A DNA stretch of 64,000 bases. Source: Bacillota bacterium. Its GTDB lineage: Bacteria; Bacillota; Clostridia; Peptostreptococcales; Anaerovoracaceae. Below, piece by piece: positions 53,599-61,827 of this stretch. The notes under the pieces are model-generated. The model saw only the letters and a list, made by a program, of their open reading frames with translations, did no database searches and was not told where the DNA came from. Where the stretch lies: NCBI GenBank assembly GCA_030525285.1, contig JAUNFA010000002.1:96795-160794 (forward strand). The letters run 5' to 3'. The translations under genes and the position numbers were made by a program. Numbering within the stretch: the stretch's first letter is position 1; each line of letters opens with the position of its first letter.

Positions 53599-54249
53599 CT
53601 AATTAAGATAATCAATAAGAGCCATCGGGTTATCGATTATGTCTGTGGCATTATGTTCCTTGAGGAAACTTACGGATCTGAAGCCCCACGAACATGAAAT
53701 GCATTGCACGTTCGCATTTTTTGCTGTATCAATATCTACGTCTGAATCGCCAACATAGAGGGCCTCTGATGGTTTGCCGTCCAGTTGATTCAAAGCTTCA
53801 AGAAGCGTGTCGGGTGCAGGTTTTTTCTTTATGCCGGCGGCTTCGTTTTCTCCGATGGCAACATGAATCAAATCTTTGAAGTATATGTCTGTAAGTTCTT
53901 TGACAGCTTTGTCTGCCTTATTTGATACTATGGCAAGATTGATTCCTCGCTTGTTCAGAGTATCCAGAAGCTCTGGAATTCCCGGATAAGGATGAGTGGT
54001 GTCGTTGCAGTGAATTATGTAGTGATTGCGAAAGTCCCGGAATACTTTGTCAAAATCCGGATTGTCTTCGCCACCGGGAAGAGCCCGAATCATAAGAAGC
54101 CGGATTCCGTTGCCCACAAATCTCCTTACCTCGTCCATGGTTCGAGGATTGTAACCATTGGACCGGAGGGCATAATTGGTGCTAGTGGTAAGATCCTCCA
54201 GTGTATTGAGAAGAGTACCATCCAAATCGAAAATTACAGTTTTTTTCAT
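53599..54249 (-). CDS. HAD-family phosphatase, phosphoglycolate phosphatase-like
   Basis: 216 residues. All HAD motifs are visible: FDLDGTLLNT (I, nucleophile Asp8), VSNKAD (II), KKPAPDTLLE (III, Lys) and YVGDSDVDIDTAKNA (IV). The four-helix cap lies between motifs I and II (subclass I). This is the Gph/PGP type which removes phosphate from small metabolites; phosphoglycolate is only the usual default. GGGAGGCAAGTC precedes the ATG. It is 97 bases upstream of tadA on the same strand. Confidence 0.9.
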   Translation of the reverse strand: MKKTVIFDLDGTLLNTLEDLTTSTNYALRSNGYNPRTMDEVRRFVGNGIRLLMIRALPGGEDNPDFDKVFRDFRNHYIIHCNDTTHPYPGIPELLDTLNKRGINLAIVSNKADKAVKELTDIYFKDLIHVAIGENEAAGIKKKPAPDTLLEALNQLDGKPSEALYVGDSDVDIDTAKNANVQCISCSWGFRSVSFLKEHNATDIIDNPMALIDYLN

Positions 54250-54486
54250 GACTTGCCTCCCTATATATAATATGAAGTATAATATCAGATTAAATCGGTA
54301 GAGTGCAATAGGGTATTATACAAGCGATGATGGCTAATTAGCGGCTGGCAGGAGGGTGCGAATAGTGAAAATACTAAATTATCTGTGAATAATTTTATAT
54401 TTTCTGCAGATAGACAGGGGAAGTGTGTTTATGGTATTCTAAACTATGAGTTTAAACAGACGTTTAACATATAGGAGGAATAGAAT

Positions 54487-55884
54487 ATGGGCAAAGTAAA
54501 GTTTACCGAAACTGTACTTCGTGATGGTCATCAGAGTCTTATCGCAACAAGAATGACTACAGAAGAAATGCTACCGATTCTGGAAACAATGGATAATGTT
54601 GGCTATCATTCACTGGAAATGTGGGGAGGCGCTACATATGACGCATGCCTCAGATTCCTGGATGAAGATCCATGGGACAGACTCAGAATAATCAGGAAGC
54701 ATATTAAGAAAACTAATCTTCAGATGCTGCTGAGAGGGCAGAATCTGCTGGGCTACAAGCATTATGCAGATGATGTTGTTGACGAATTTGTTGACAAGGC
54801 AATCAGCAACGGTATGGACATTATCAGAATCTTTGATGCACTTAATGATACAAGAAACCTTGAAGCTGCAGTTAAGGCAACCAAGAAGTGGGGCGGACAT
54901 GCACAGGGTTGTGTGTCGTACACAATCTCACCGGTACATACAAGCGAAACTTTTGTTAAACTGGGTAAAGAAATCGAAGAAATGGGCTGCGACTCCTTCT
55001 GTATTAAGGATATGGCAGGTCTCTTGAGTCCTCAGACTACATATGATTTGGTTAAGGCACTCAAGAAGGAACTTACAATTCCGGTTGAACTGCATACACA
55101 TGCTACAAGCGGACTTGGTTCAATGACATATATGAAGGCAGTTGAGGCTGGTGTTGATATTATTGATACTGCTATTTCACCATTCTCAGGCGGTACTTCA
55201 CAGCCACCTACAGAACCACTTGCAGCAGCTTTCGCTGAGACAGATCGCGATCCTGAACTGGATATGGCACTGCTGAACGAAGTGGCTGAACACTTCAGAC
55301 CAATCAGAGAGAAGTACATCAAGAGCGGTCTTCTGGATCCTAAGCTTATGGGTGTTGATATTAATACTCTGATTTATCAGGTTCCGGGCGGAATGCTTTC
55401 AAATCTGGTAAGCCAGCTTAAGGAAGCTAACGCAATGGATAAATATGAGGAAGTACTCAAGGAAGTTCCTCGTGTAAGAGAAGACTTCGGTTATCCGCCA
55501 CTCGTAACTCCGTCATCACAGATTGTAGGTACACAGGCTGTACTCAATGTTCTGATGGGTGAACGCTACAAGATGGTTCCAAATGAAGCAAGAAACCTTG
55601 TTAAGGGTATGTACGGCCGTACAACTCTGCCAATCAAGGAAGAGTTGGTTAAGAAGATTCTCGGCGATGAAGAGCAGGTAACATGCAGACCTGCAGACCT
55701 TATCGCACCTGAACTCGAACAGGCTAAGAAGGACTGCGCACTTTATTATCAGCAGCCTGAAGACGTGCTGACTCAGGCATTCTTCCCTAAGGTAGCTGAG
55801 AATTTCTTCAAGCACAGAATCGAGAAGCAGGAGAAGTTGGACCTGAATCTTCTTGATGAAGAGAATTCTGTATATCCAGTTTAA
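54487..55884 (+). CDS. Carboxyltransferase subunit (pyruvate carboxylase subunit B / oxaloacetate decarboxylase alpha-like)
   Basis: 465 residues. The DRE-TIM-type carboxyltransferase barrel starts KVKFTETVLRDGHQSLIATRM, with LLRGQNLLGYKHYADDVV, CIKDMAGLLSP (carboxylated Lys), LHTHATSGLG (metal His pair) and FSGGTSQPPTE. The barrel is followed by the conserved PYC_OADA region but ends (SVYPV) before any biotinyl-Lys (AMKM) domain, so the biotin carrier must be a separate protein. It moves CO2 between biotin and pyruvate/oxaloacetate. A bioY gene 210 bases downstream fits a need for biotin. AGGAGGAATAGAAT precedes the ATG. Confidence 0.9.
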   Translation: MGKVKFTETVLRDGHQSLIATRMTTEEMLPILETMDNVGYHSLEMWGGATYDACLRFLDEDPWDRLRIIRKHIKKTNLQMLLRGQNLLGYKHYADDVVDEFVDKAISNGMDIIRIFDALNDTRNLEAAVKATKKWGGHAQGCVSYTISPVHTSETFVKLGKEIEEMGCDSFCIKDMAGLLSPQTTYDLVKALKKELTIPVELHTHATSGLGSMTYMKAVEAGVDIIDTAISPFSGGTSQPPTEPLAAAFAETDRDPELDMALLNEVAEHFRPIREKYIKSGLLDPKLMGVDINTLIYQVPGGMLSNLVSQLKEANAMDKYEEVLKEVPRVREDFGYPPLVTPSSQIVGTQAVLNVLMGERYKMVPNEARNLVKGMYGRTTLPIKEELVKKILGDEEQVTCRPADLIAPELEQAKKDCALYYQQPEDVLTQAFFPKVAENFFKHRIEKQEKLDLNLLDEENSVYPV

Positions 55885-55920
55885 TGCCCTTCATAAGACT
55901 TGATAAACATCAGTAAATTT

Positions 55921-55966
55921 CAATCCCTTTCTGCTGAAATTACGGCAGAGAGGGATTGTTTTTTTG
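55921..55966 (+). terminator. Terminator after the carboxyltransferase gene
   Basis: CAATCCCTTTCTGC (55921-55934) and GCAGAGAGGGATTG (55945-55958) pair with one mismatch, followed by seven T residues. Confidence 0.88.
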
Positions 55967-55985
55967 GCAGAGAATAACAATACTA

Positions 55986-56067
55986 TTGACAAGGGTAACA
56001 ATTAACAATATTAGTGGGTAACAATTATAAAATGATGGTTGACAATGGTGAATCGCAGGTCTATACT
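55986..56067 (+). promoter_or_regulatory. bioY promoter with repeated GGxTxACAA half-sites (candidate BirA operator)
   Basis: TTGACA (56039-56044), a 17-base spacer and TATACT (56062-56067) form a near-consensus promoter for bioY. In front of and over it stand three copies of a GGGTAACAA/GGTTGACAA half-site (about 55993, 56017 and 56037), the form seen in BirA operators. A second TTGACA at 55986 overlaps the first copy. The promoter is seen directly; the BirA assignment is inference. Confidence 0.55.
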
Positions 56068-56098
56068 GCCAGTATGAATATTACGGAGGTATCAATTA

Positions 56099-56656
56099 AT
56101 GCAGCAGGAAAAGACTATTGTTAAACAGAGAAACAAGACAAAAGATATTGCACTTTGCGGATTGTTCGTGGCACTTATTACTGTGTGCTCGTGGATTTCA
56201 ATTCCGCTTACAGTACCGGTAACAATGCAGACATTTGCCATATTTCTCTGTGCGGGACTTTTGGGGACAAAGAGAGGACTTATCGCAACACTTTGCTGGA
56301 TTATTATGGGAACTATAGGCGTGCCTGTATTCGCTAATTTCCAGGGCGGTCCACAGGTAATTCTTGGACCTTTAGGCGGATACATTCTTGGTTTTGTCAT
56401 CACTGTGATAATTGTGGGAGTAACTTGTGACAAGATTGGTCGCAAGCCTGTTGTCATGGGAGTTGCAATGTTTATCGGACTTGTGCTTTGCTATGCTATA
56501 GGCACAGTATGGTTCATATACGTGTATACTCAGTCATCAGGAGCAATCGGAATCGGAGCAACACTTTCAATGTGTGTATTCCCATTCGTGATTCCTGACA
56601 TTGCCAAGTTGGTGCTGGCAGTTATACTTACCAAGAGACTGGAACGTTTCGTATAA
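56099..56656 (+). CDS. bioY: Biotin transporter substrate-binding protein BioY
   Basis: 185 residues with six membrane spans. It is the S-component of an ECF-type biotin transporter, able to work with a shared EcfAAT module. Features: IALCGLFVALITVCSWISIPL at the start, PVTMQTFAIFLCAGLLGTKRG (the BioY family motif with biotin contact), FQGGPQVILGPLGGYILGF. EcfA/EcfT genes are not in the window. GGAGG stands nine bases before the ATG. Confidence 0.95.
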   Translation: MQQEKTIVKQRNKTKDIALCGLFVALITVCSWISIPLTVPVTMQTFAIFLCAGLLGTKRGLIATLCWIIMGTIGVPVFANFQGGPQVILGPLGGYILGFVITVIIVGVTCDKIGRKPVVMGVAMFIGLVLCYAIGTVWFIYVYTQSSGAIGIGATLSMCVFPFVIPDIAKLVLAVILTKRLERFV

Positions 56657-56659
56657 ATA

Positions 56660-56668
56660 TGCTATAAT
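56660..56668 (+). promoter_or_regulatory. Extended -10 promoter for the thioesterase gene
   Basis: TGCTATAAT (TG-N-TATAAT) lies 42 bases before the chosen ATG, just after the bioY stop. Confidence 0.5.
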
Positions 56669-56710
56669 CCTCGATAACATTTGATTAAAGAGAAAGGCGA
56701 GGAGCATATG

Positions 56711-57094
56711 ATGAAACCCGGAATTAAAGGAAGCGTGGAATTTGTTGTTAATGTGGCCAAATCGGCAAAGGTTGTGGGGAGCGGAGCGCTGGATGTTCTT
56801 GCTACACCTGTGATGATTGCCATGATGGAAAAGGCTGCATGGGAAAGCGTACAGCCGGAGCTTGACGAGGGCAACGGTACAGTTGGAACATTAATGAATG
56901 TGACTCATGACGCGGCAACTCCTTTGGGGATGAAAGTTAGATGTGAATCAGAACTCGTTGCTGTAGAGGGCAGAAAGCTTAAGTTCAAGGTCATGGCTTA
57001 TGATGAAAAAGGCCCTATCGGAGGCGGGGAGCACGAACGTTTCATTGTCAACAACGATAAGTTCCAGGCTAAGACCAACGCGAAGTCGGAGTAA
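56711..57094 (+). CDS. Hotdog thioesterase (FlK-like)
   Basis: About 128 residues. The hotdog fold motif of the FlK-like thioesterase family is visible: GSVEFVVNVAKSAKVVGSGALDVLATPVMIAMMEKAAWESV at the start (with Thr and Glu of the site), VGTLMNVTHDAATPLGMKVRCESEL, and GEHERFIVN with the conserved His. It hydrolyses an acyl-CoA thioester, probably as housekeeping. Two ATGs (56708, 56711) follow GAGGAG; the second has the better spacing. The hairpin after it ends the unit. Confidence 0.85.
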   Translation: MKPGIKGSVEFVVNVAKSAKVVGSGALDVLATPVMIAMMEKAAWESVQPELDEGNGTVGTLMNVTHDAATPLGMKVRCESELVAVEGRKLKFKVMAYDEKGPIGGGEHERFIVNNDKFQAKTNAKSE

Positions 57095-57441
57095 ATAATC
57101 AGTGCGATGTGCAGAATGCATGTGGGGTCTGCCATACCAATTACTTGCATAAAGCGTACATAATATAAAGAATGCTGTATCGGTTAACCGGTGCAGCATT
57201 CTTTATATTATGGATATAATCATTTTGATATGTATAAAATTCCAATTGCTGGTAGCATAAGCACTATGACAGGCTCGTTACTTGTTTTTCATTCGAGTTG
57301 TCCAATCACCGAGGAATTCACGTGTATAAGTTCTTTCATCACCCCAACGAATATTAGGAATGTTATTGGCATACTTATAAGAGCATTCCCAATAAGGTGT
57401 ATCCGCTTGCATGCATATGCCGCGGAGGTTAAAATTAGATT
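57095..57441 (+). other. Intergenic region
   Basis: Contains the terminator hairpin at 57161-57210 and, after it, a stretch without a recognisable gene. The mazG ribosome binding site GGAGG (about 57424-57428) is 13 bases before the ATG, further than usual. Confidence 0.5.
57161..57210. terminator. Long perfect hairpin terminator
   Basis: TAATATAAAGAATGCTG and CAGCATTCTTTATATTA are perfect 17-bp arms; the loop contains the smaller palindrome CGGTTAACCG (57181-57190). Confidence 0.8.
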
Positions 57442-57912
57442 ATGGATAGATTTAACGAACTTTTGAATATTGTAAAAAGACTCCGGGCACCGGATGGTTG
57501 TCCATGGGACAGGGAACAGACGCATTCCAGCATTAAGGCAGCATGCATAGAAGAGGCGGCAGAGGTTATTTGCGGGATAAATATTCTGGAGGAAACCGGT
57601 AATGCCGATAATTTCAAAGAAGAGCTGGGAGATCTTCTGTTTCAGGTAGTGATACATGCTTGCATGGCTGAGGAGGAAGGTCTGTTCACAATGGATGATG
57701 TAGTAGAGGGGATATCGCAGAAAATGGTGCGTCGTCATCCTCATGTGTTTGGTGATGATTCTGCCACCGATAGTCAGCAGGTGACGGTTAAGTGGGAGGA
57801 AATCAAAAAACTGGAAAAATCCGGCAAAGAGTGGACAGAGAACTATCTGCCGGACGCTTTTGATGAAGCGATTCAGCTAGTGAACAAGGCGAAGGAGCGC
57901 AAAGGCTACTAG
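57442..57912 (+). CDS. mazG: MazG-family nucleotide pyrophosphohydrolase
   Basis: 156 residues: a single MazG domain rather than the duplicated form of E. coli. It hydrolyses NTPs to NMP and PPi, acting in nucleotide-pool cleaning. RAPDGCPWDREQTHSSI is the family start; the metal residues are Glu37, Glu38 and Glu41 in CIEEAAEV, and Glu61 and Asp64 in KEELGDLLFQVV; RRHPHVFG follows. The spacing between GGAGG and ATG is long, so translation may be modest. Confidence 0.93.
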   Translation: MDRFNELLNIVKRLRAPDGCPWDREQTHSSIKAACIEEAAEVICGINILEETGNADNFKEELGDLLFQVVIHACMAEEEGLFTMDDVVEGISQKMVRRHPHVFGDDSATDSQQVTVKWEEIKKLEKSGKEWTENYLPDAFDEAIQLVNKAKERKGY

Positions 57913-57984
57913 CGATTGCATCGGTCTTTTGATACAGTTTTGCTATGTGGTTGTTGTGTGCGGAATTAACGAAAGGAAATAGCA

Positions 57985-58824
57985 GTGTTTAGAAGAAGAC
58001 TTGTAACGGCAGTTCTTCCGGTACTTGCGCTAGCATTGGCTGTGATGCTCGGCGGATGCGGTAAGGAACTTAAGGAACCGGTATTTGTAAAAAACATGAT
58101 TTGTAGCTGTGACATGGATGCAGAGATTGAATTTATTACAGGAGACGATTACGGGCTGAAAGTCAAGGAAGTGACGATACCTGATATGCCCAAGGGGATA
58201 AGTGTTGATTTCTATGATGAGCAGGTTGAAAAGTTTTCAAAATATAATCTTCATACAGTGAATTTCGGCATAAGCGCAGACAATCTTAGAGATGATGGCA
58301 GTTTGAAGAAAGATTTTGTTTTTCATAAAGTCACAATCAAGTGGGAAGATGGAAACGAAACGAGGAGCGATATAGGAACAATACACATAACATCAAACGG
58401 TAATGATTCGAAGCTGGAATTTGGCGGAAGCAGTTGCACGGACAATTCCAACGGAGACAAAAAGTATTACAATGAAGAAAAATATTCTGCAACAGAGGCT
58501 GTCGCAATCACAGGAATAAGTATGCCGCGTGAATATGGAAAAGAAATAGCCGAGAGGGTTTATGACATTCGCGCAAATGACAGACCAATACAGGGAATTA
58601 CGAAAGATAAGCCGATTAAATTAGCCAAAGGTGAGGAAGTTGTAATATCCTACTACATTGACGAATCGGTCGAGACCAAATATGGCAAAACTACTCTGGA
58701 AGGTGTTATTTCAGGGATTGATTCTGATGGCAGGAAGTTCACCGATTTGTTTGATGTGCGTGATGGTAATGTAGATATGCCTGAATGGATAGAAAGGCAG
58801 ATAGCGAACAGCGATAGCAAATAG
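57985..58824 (+). CDS. Lipoprotein of unknown function
   Basis: 279 residues with a GTG start behind GAAAGGAAA. The signal peptide (about 1-24) ends at lipobox LGGC with Cys at about 25. Outside, three stretches of beta-strand-rich sequence can be seen, with repeated Asp-Gly turns (ISADNLRDDGSLKKDF, GTIHITSNGNDSKLEF, GVISGIDSDGRKF). There is no named domain. It follows mazG by about 70 bases. Function unknown. Confidence 0.7.
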   Translation: MFRRRLVTAVLPVLALALAVMLGGCGKELKEPVFVKNMICSCDMDAEIEFITGDDYGLKVKEVTIPDMPKGISVDFYDEQVEKFSKYNLHTVNFGISADNLRDDGSLKKDFVFHKVTIKWEDGNETRSDIGTIHITSNGNDSKLEFGGSSCTDNSNGDKKYYNEEKYSATEAVAITGISMPREYGKEIAERVYDIRANDRPIQGITKDKPIKLAKGEEVVISYYIDESVETKYGKTTLEGVISGIDSDGRKFTDLFDVRDGNVDMPEWIERQIANSDSK

Positions 58825-58854
58825 AAAGAGTAGATTGTAAACAGTGATAATGAA

Positions 58855-59227
58855 AACGCTCTTTTATAAAGTTCTCTGGAAAACACTTCATCTTTCGGCA
58901 AATCACCATTACGATACATGTCGCCAATCTTATAAATAGCACACGTATCTCCCAAAATTGCGGCCTTTTCCCACTTTTGTTATGGAAATGGAGTCACCAA
59001 AAGGATTGATGCTCGTTGTAAGATGGCAGACCATCAGGGAACTCCACAGGACAAATAACTTCAACGTCTTCCTGCATCTGCTGAATCATAAGGTCGAATA
59101 CAGGGGTAATATCCGGCTGGCCAGCGTCCATCTCTTCGTTGAACGTCTTTAATGCGGCTTCCAGAGCCGGATTGCTCAAGATCGAAAAGCGTGGTTCATT
59201 TGTAATATCGGTTGCCATATTTTGCAT
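58855..59227 (-). pseudogene. Broken gene with Sel1-repeat remains (minus strand)
   Basis: The minus strand has a good start, GGAGAGG six bases before ATG 59227, then an open frame of 77 residues (ATDITNEPRFSILSNPALEA ... PVFDLMIQQMQEDVEVICPVEF) ending in a stop at about 58994. Beyond it, in another frame, KWEKAAILGDTCAIYKIGDM and YRNGDLPKDEVFSRELYK form one clear Sel1/TPR-like repeat, after which homology stops. So a larger Sel1-repeat protein has lost its middle and end. It stands between the lipoprotein and the cas1-cas2 locus, in decaying DNA. Confidence 0.65.
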
Positions 59228-59396
59228 ATCATACCTCTCCGGCCCACTCAACGGCCGTACACCATTTTGCGATTTAATAAAGTATAGCATAGGTTGGTAA
59301 AATGTGCGAAAACTGGTGGGGATTGTCGTAAAGTGATAAAATGTTATAGAATATGAAATAATGTTGTGTATATCGTAAAAATCAACAAAAGTCAGG

Positions 59397-59579
59397 ATGC
59401 TTCGTACAAAGAAGGACACTGGATGTACGGAGCTTCGCATTGACACTAACGAAAAAAATACAGTGGCGCGTGGCATGTACCGTAAGCTTGGATATGTCGA
59501 GATTGGTATAGTTAAAACGGAGTTTAACGGTCATAAGCAAGTGAATCTGGTGCCGCTTGAGAAGTGTCTTGAGAATTAG
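59397..59579 (+). pseudogene. C-terminal fragment of a GNAT acetyltransferase
   Basis: 60 residues, of which ELRIDTNEKNTVARGMYRKL and GYVEIGIVKTEFNGHKQVNL are the last third of a GNAT protein (the T-N-x-x-N-x-x-A-x-x-x-Y motif). The acetyl-CoA loop and first strands are absent upstream. It could be expressed but would not be active; it is a remnant. Confidence 0.75.
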
Positions 59580-59595
59580 TCGGTGGAGGTTTGAA

Positions 59596-60378
59596 ATGAT
59601 TTTTTGTTATTCCGGAACTGGCAATAGTCGCTATATTGCCAAGCGAATTGCCGATGCATTGCATGATGAGATAATCGATTTGAACGATAGAATTAAAGAG
59701 AAAAACAGAAACCCTATACATTCAGAAAATGATGTGGTTATCGTTGTTCCGACGTATGCATGGCGCATTCCGCGTATTGTATCTGAATGGATTTTGAACA
59801 CTGATATTACCGGTGCCAGGCGCATATGGTTTGCAATGAGCTGCGGTAGCGAGATTGGTAATGCATCAGATTATAACCGTCAGATTGCGGATAAAAAGGG
59901 ACTTGAATATATGGGAACTGCGCAGATTATCATGCCGGAAAATTATATAGCCCTGTTCAATGCACCTGATAAAGAGGAAGCCGGGCATATTGTAGCGAAA
60001 GCTGAGCCAGATATTGACAAGGCAATAGCATATATTGGGGATGGTCGGAGGTTTGACGCAACGCGACAAAATCTGTATGACAGATTCATGAGCGGACCTG
60101 TAAATCCGATTTTTTATAAGCTGATTGTTAAAGCTGGGGCATTTCGTGTTGATGAAAAATGTACGAGCTGTGGAATGTGCGTCAAAAGATGTGCTCTTAA
60201 CAATATCGAACTTCAGGAGGGGAAACCTGTCTGGGGTAAAGTATGTACCCATTGTATGGCATGTATCTGCTATTGTCCGGCAGAGGCGATTGAGTACGGA
60301 AGAAAGAGCACTGGTAAGCCGCATTATACCTTTGAAGAACTTGGAATAGATCTGTTTAGTACGCAGGCAGATGAGTAA
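59596..60378 (+). CDS. EFR1-family flavodoxin/ferredoxin fusion
   Basis: 260 residues. Residues 1-150 are a flavodoxin-like domain starting MIFCYSGTGNSRYIAKRIAD (FMN phosphate loop SGTGNS). Residues about 190-245 form a 2[4Fe-4S] ferredoxin domain with CTSCGMCVKRCALNNI and CTHCMACICYCPAEAI. The order flavodoxin-ferredoxin is the EFR1 family, thought to shuttle electrons in anaerobes. The ATG at 59596 follows GGAGG by seven bases. It is the last ordinary gene before the cas genes and has no apparent link with them. Confidence 0.88.
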   Translation: MIFCYSGTGNSRYIAKRIADALHDEIIDLNDRIKEKNRNPIHSENDVVIVVPTYAWRIPRIVSEWILNTDITGARRIWFAMSCGSEIGNASDYNRQIADKKGLEYMGTAQIIMPENYIALFNAPDKEEAGHIVAKAEPDIDKAIAYIGDGRRFDATRQNLYDRFMSGPVNPIFYKLIVKAGAFRVDEKCTSCGMCVKRCALNNIELQEGKPVWGKVCTHCMACICYCPAEAIEYGRKSTGKPHYTFEELGIDLFSTQADE

Positions 60379-60488
60379 CGAAAACAGCTTTATTAGGACG
60401 GAGAGCCTACGAGATTTTTTTCTGTAAAATGACATTCTGTCTCTCTTAATCAAACCATACTATCGTCGTAGAGGGGAGGATGAGCTGT

Positions 60489-61394
60489 ATGGCATTTAGA
60501 ACACTTGAGATAAGCAAACCATCAGATGTACACGTACATAAACAACAGCTTGAAATCGCTAACGAAGAAGGAACAATCAAAATACCTTTGGAAGATTTAA
60601 GTACTATAGTGTGTAGCGGAGCCAACATCAGAATGTCAACTATGGCGCAGGCGATGATGGCGGAACGTGGGATCAGCCTTATGGTAATCGATGAAAAATA
60701 TCAGCCGGCATGTATTGTGTTGCCTATAAAATCAAATGTGAGGCAGACGATGGTAATGCGAAAGCAGATTGCCCTTGAAAAAGAAACAAAAAATGGGATA
60801 TGGTCAGAAATGATAAATCGCAAAATTGAGAATCAAGCGATGGCATTGACGATTCTTGGGAAAGACGGTTCGGAAAAGATTGCCGCACATACAAAACGAA
60901 TCGGAGTTGATGATATCGACTCTGTGGAAGCGAACGCGGCCAAAGATTACTTCTATCATCTGCATCCGGGAATCAACAGACGTATTGATAGTCCTCTGAA
61001 CAGTTGCCTTAATTATGGCTATGCAGTTCTTCGCAATGCGATAATAAGAAGTTCAATACTGGCTGGATTTCAGCTATCAATAGGGATTCATCATGACAAT
61101 TATCTTAATACATTTAACCTAGCTGATGATTTAATAGAGCCCTGGAGACCTTTTGTGGATCTGATAGCTGCTCCGGAGCCAGGAATGGATATAATACTGA
61201 GCAAAAGCAAACGCCGTGAACTCGCTATGGTACTGCACCATGCATGTGTAATCAATGGTCGCAAAATGTCCGTGCTTACGGGGATAGATGAGATGGTTGC
61301 AAGTTTGAGAGAACGTGTGGTCTCTGAATCAGGTGCTTGCCTCAAACTGCCAACTTTAATACCGATAGAAGTCATAGAAAGCATCAAAGAGTGA
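60489..61394 (+). CDS. cas1: CRISPR-associated integrase Cas1, type II-like
   Basis: 301 residues, close to S. pyogenes Cas1 (289). N-terminal beta domain: MAFRTLEISKPSDVHVHKQQ and IPLEDLSTIVCSGANIRMST. In the C-terminal alpha domain the metal ligands are kept: Glu147 in SVEANAAKDY, His201 or His202 in IGIHHDNYLN and Glu217 in DLIEPWRPFVD. The sequence is of the type II branch (GIHHDN, LIEPWRPFVD, TGIDEMVASLRERV-like end). GAGGGGAGG nine bases upstream favours ATG 60489 over an ATG at 60480, where the site would abut the codon. Cas2 follows after 12 bases. No cas9 is present upstream, which is unusual. Confidence 0.93.
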   Translation: MAFRTLEISKPSDVHVHKQQLEIANEEGTIKIPLEDLSTIVCSGANIRMSTMAQAMMAERGISLMVIDEKYQPACIVLPIKSNVRQTMVMRKQIALEKETKNGIWSEMINRKIENQAMALTILGKDGSEKIAAHTKRIGVDDIDSVEANAAKDYFYHLHPGINRRIDSPLNSCLNYGYAVLRNAIIRSSILAGFQLSIGIHHDNYLNTFNLADDLIEPWRPFVDLIAAPEPGMDIILSKSKRRELAMVLHHACVINGRKMSVLTGIDEMVASLRERVVSESGACLKLPTLIPIEVIESIKE

Positions 61395-61406
61395 GGTGGT
61401 TGAAGG

Positions 61407-61712
61407 GTGAGGATACTTGTAATGTTGAATCCGACAAATAAACATGGTACGAAAATGGAATATACGCGACTGCGTGATTTTCTGCATTCAGATGGGTATC
61501 TCAGGATAGGGACGGAACTCTTCATGAGAATTACATCTAGCAGAAAGACAGTGGAAAAGCACATGAGACGGTTAGCGGAATATGCTCCAAACACAGGAAC
61601 AGTTAGAGTAATCAGGCTTACAGAAAAGCAATATGCGGGTATATGGTATCTAGTTGGCGAGTCTGATATTCAGGAAGAAGTAGTAGGGAAAAACAGTCAT
61701 ATAGTAGTGTAG
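61407..61712 (+). CDS. cas2: CRISPR-associated Cas2, type II-like, altered catalytic strand
   Basis: 101 residues with a GTG start; GAGGTGG lies eight bases before it. The ferredoxin-like fold is recognisable: strand 1 MRILVML, KMEYTRLRDFLHSDGYLRIG, then VRVIRLTEKQYAGIWYLVG, the usual Cas2 ending 'L-T-x-K-Q-(Y/F)'. The first strand, normally VMFDLPT in this family, reads VMLNPTNK: the conserved Asp is replaced by Asn and one residue is missing. Cas2 nuclease activity is not needed for spacer integration in known systems, so it may still act as the scaffold between Cas1 dimers. Confidence 0.9.
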   Translation: MRILVMLNPTNKHGTKMEYTRLRDFLHSDGYLRIGTELFMRITSSRKTVEKHMRRLAEYAPNTGTVRVIRLTEKQYAGIWYLVGESDIQEEVVGKNSHIVV

Positions 61713-61791
61713 ATATCTGTGATTGTAACATCTATGTAGCTGCTGTGTACAATATGTAGATATGGTATTATTATCATACACGAAACTATGG
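61713..61791 (+). promoter_or_regulatory. Leader between cas2 and the first repeat
   Basis: 79 bases, AT-rich. TGGTATTAT (61763-61771) is an extended -10 whose transcript would start about 14 bases before the first repeat and read into the array. The end, CTATGG, abuts repeat 1. A leader of this kind is where new inserts would enter if Cas1-Cas2 acts at the first repeat. Confidence 0.5.
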
Positions 61792-61827
61792 GTTATAATA
61801 AGAGATGAAAAGGGAAGATAGTGTAAC

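Noticed and set aside
60437..60455. Possible tracrRNA anti-repeat before cas1
   Set aside because: TCTCTTAATCAAAC matches the reverse complement of the repeat end at only 11 of 14 bases, and the remaining 20 positions do not match. Too weak to call.
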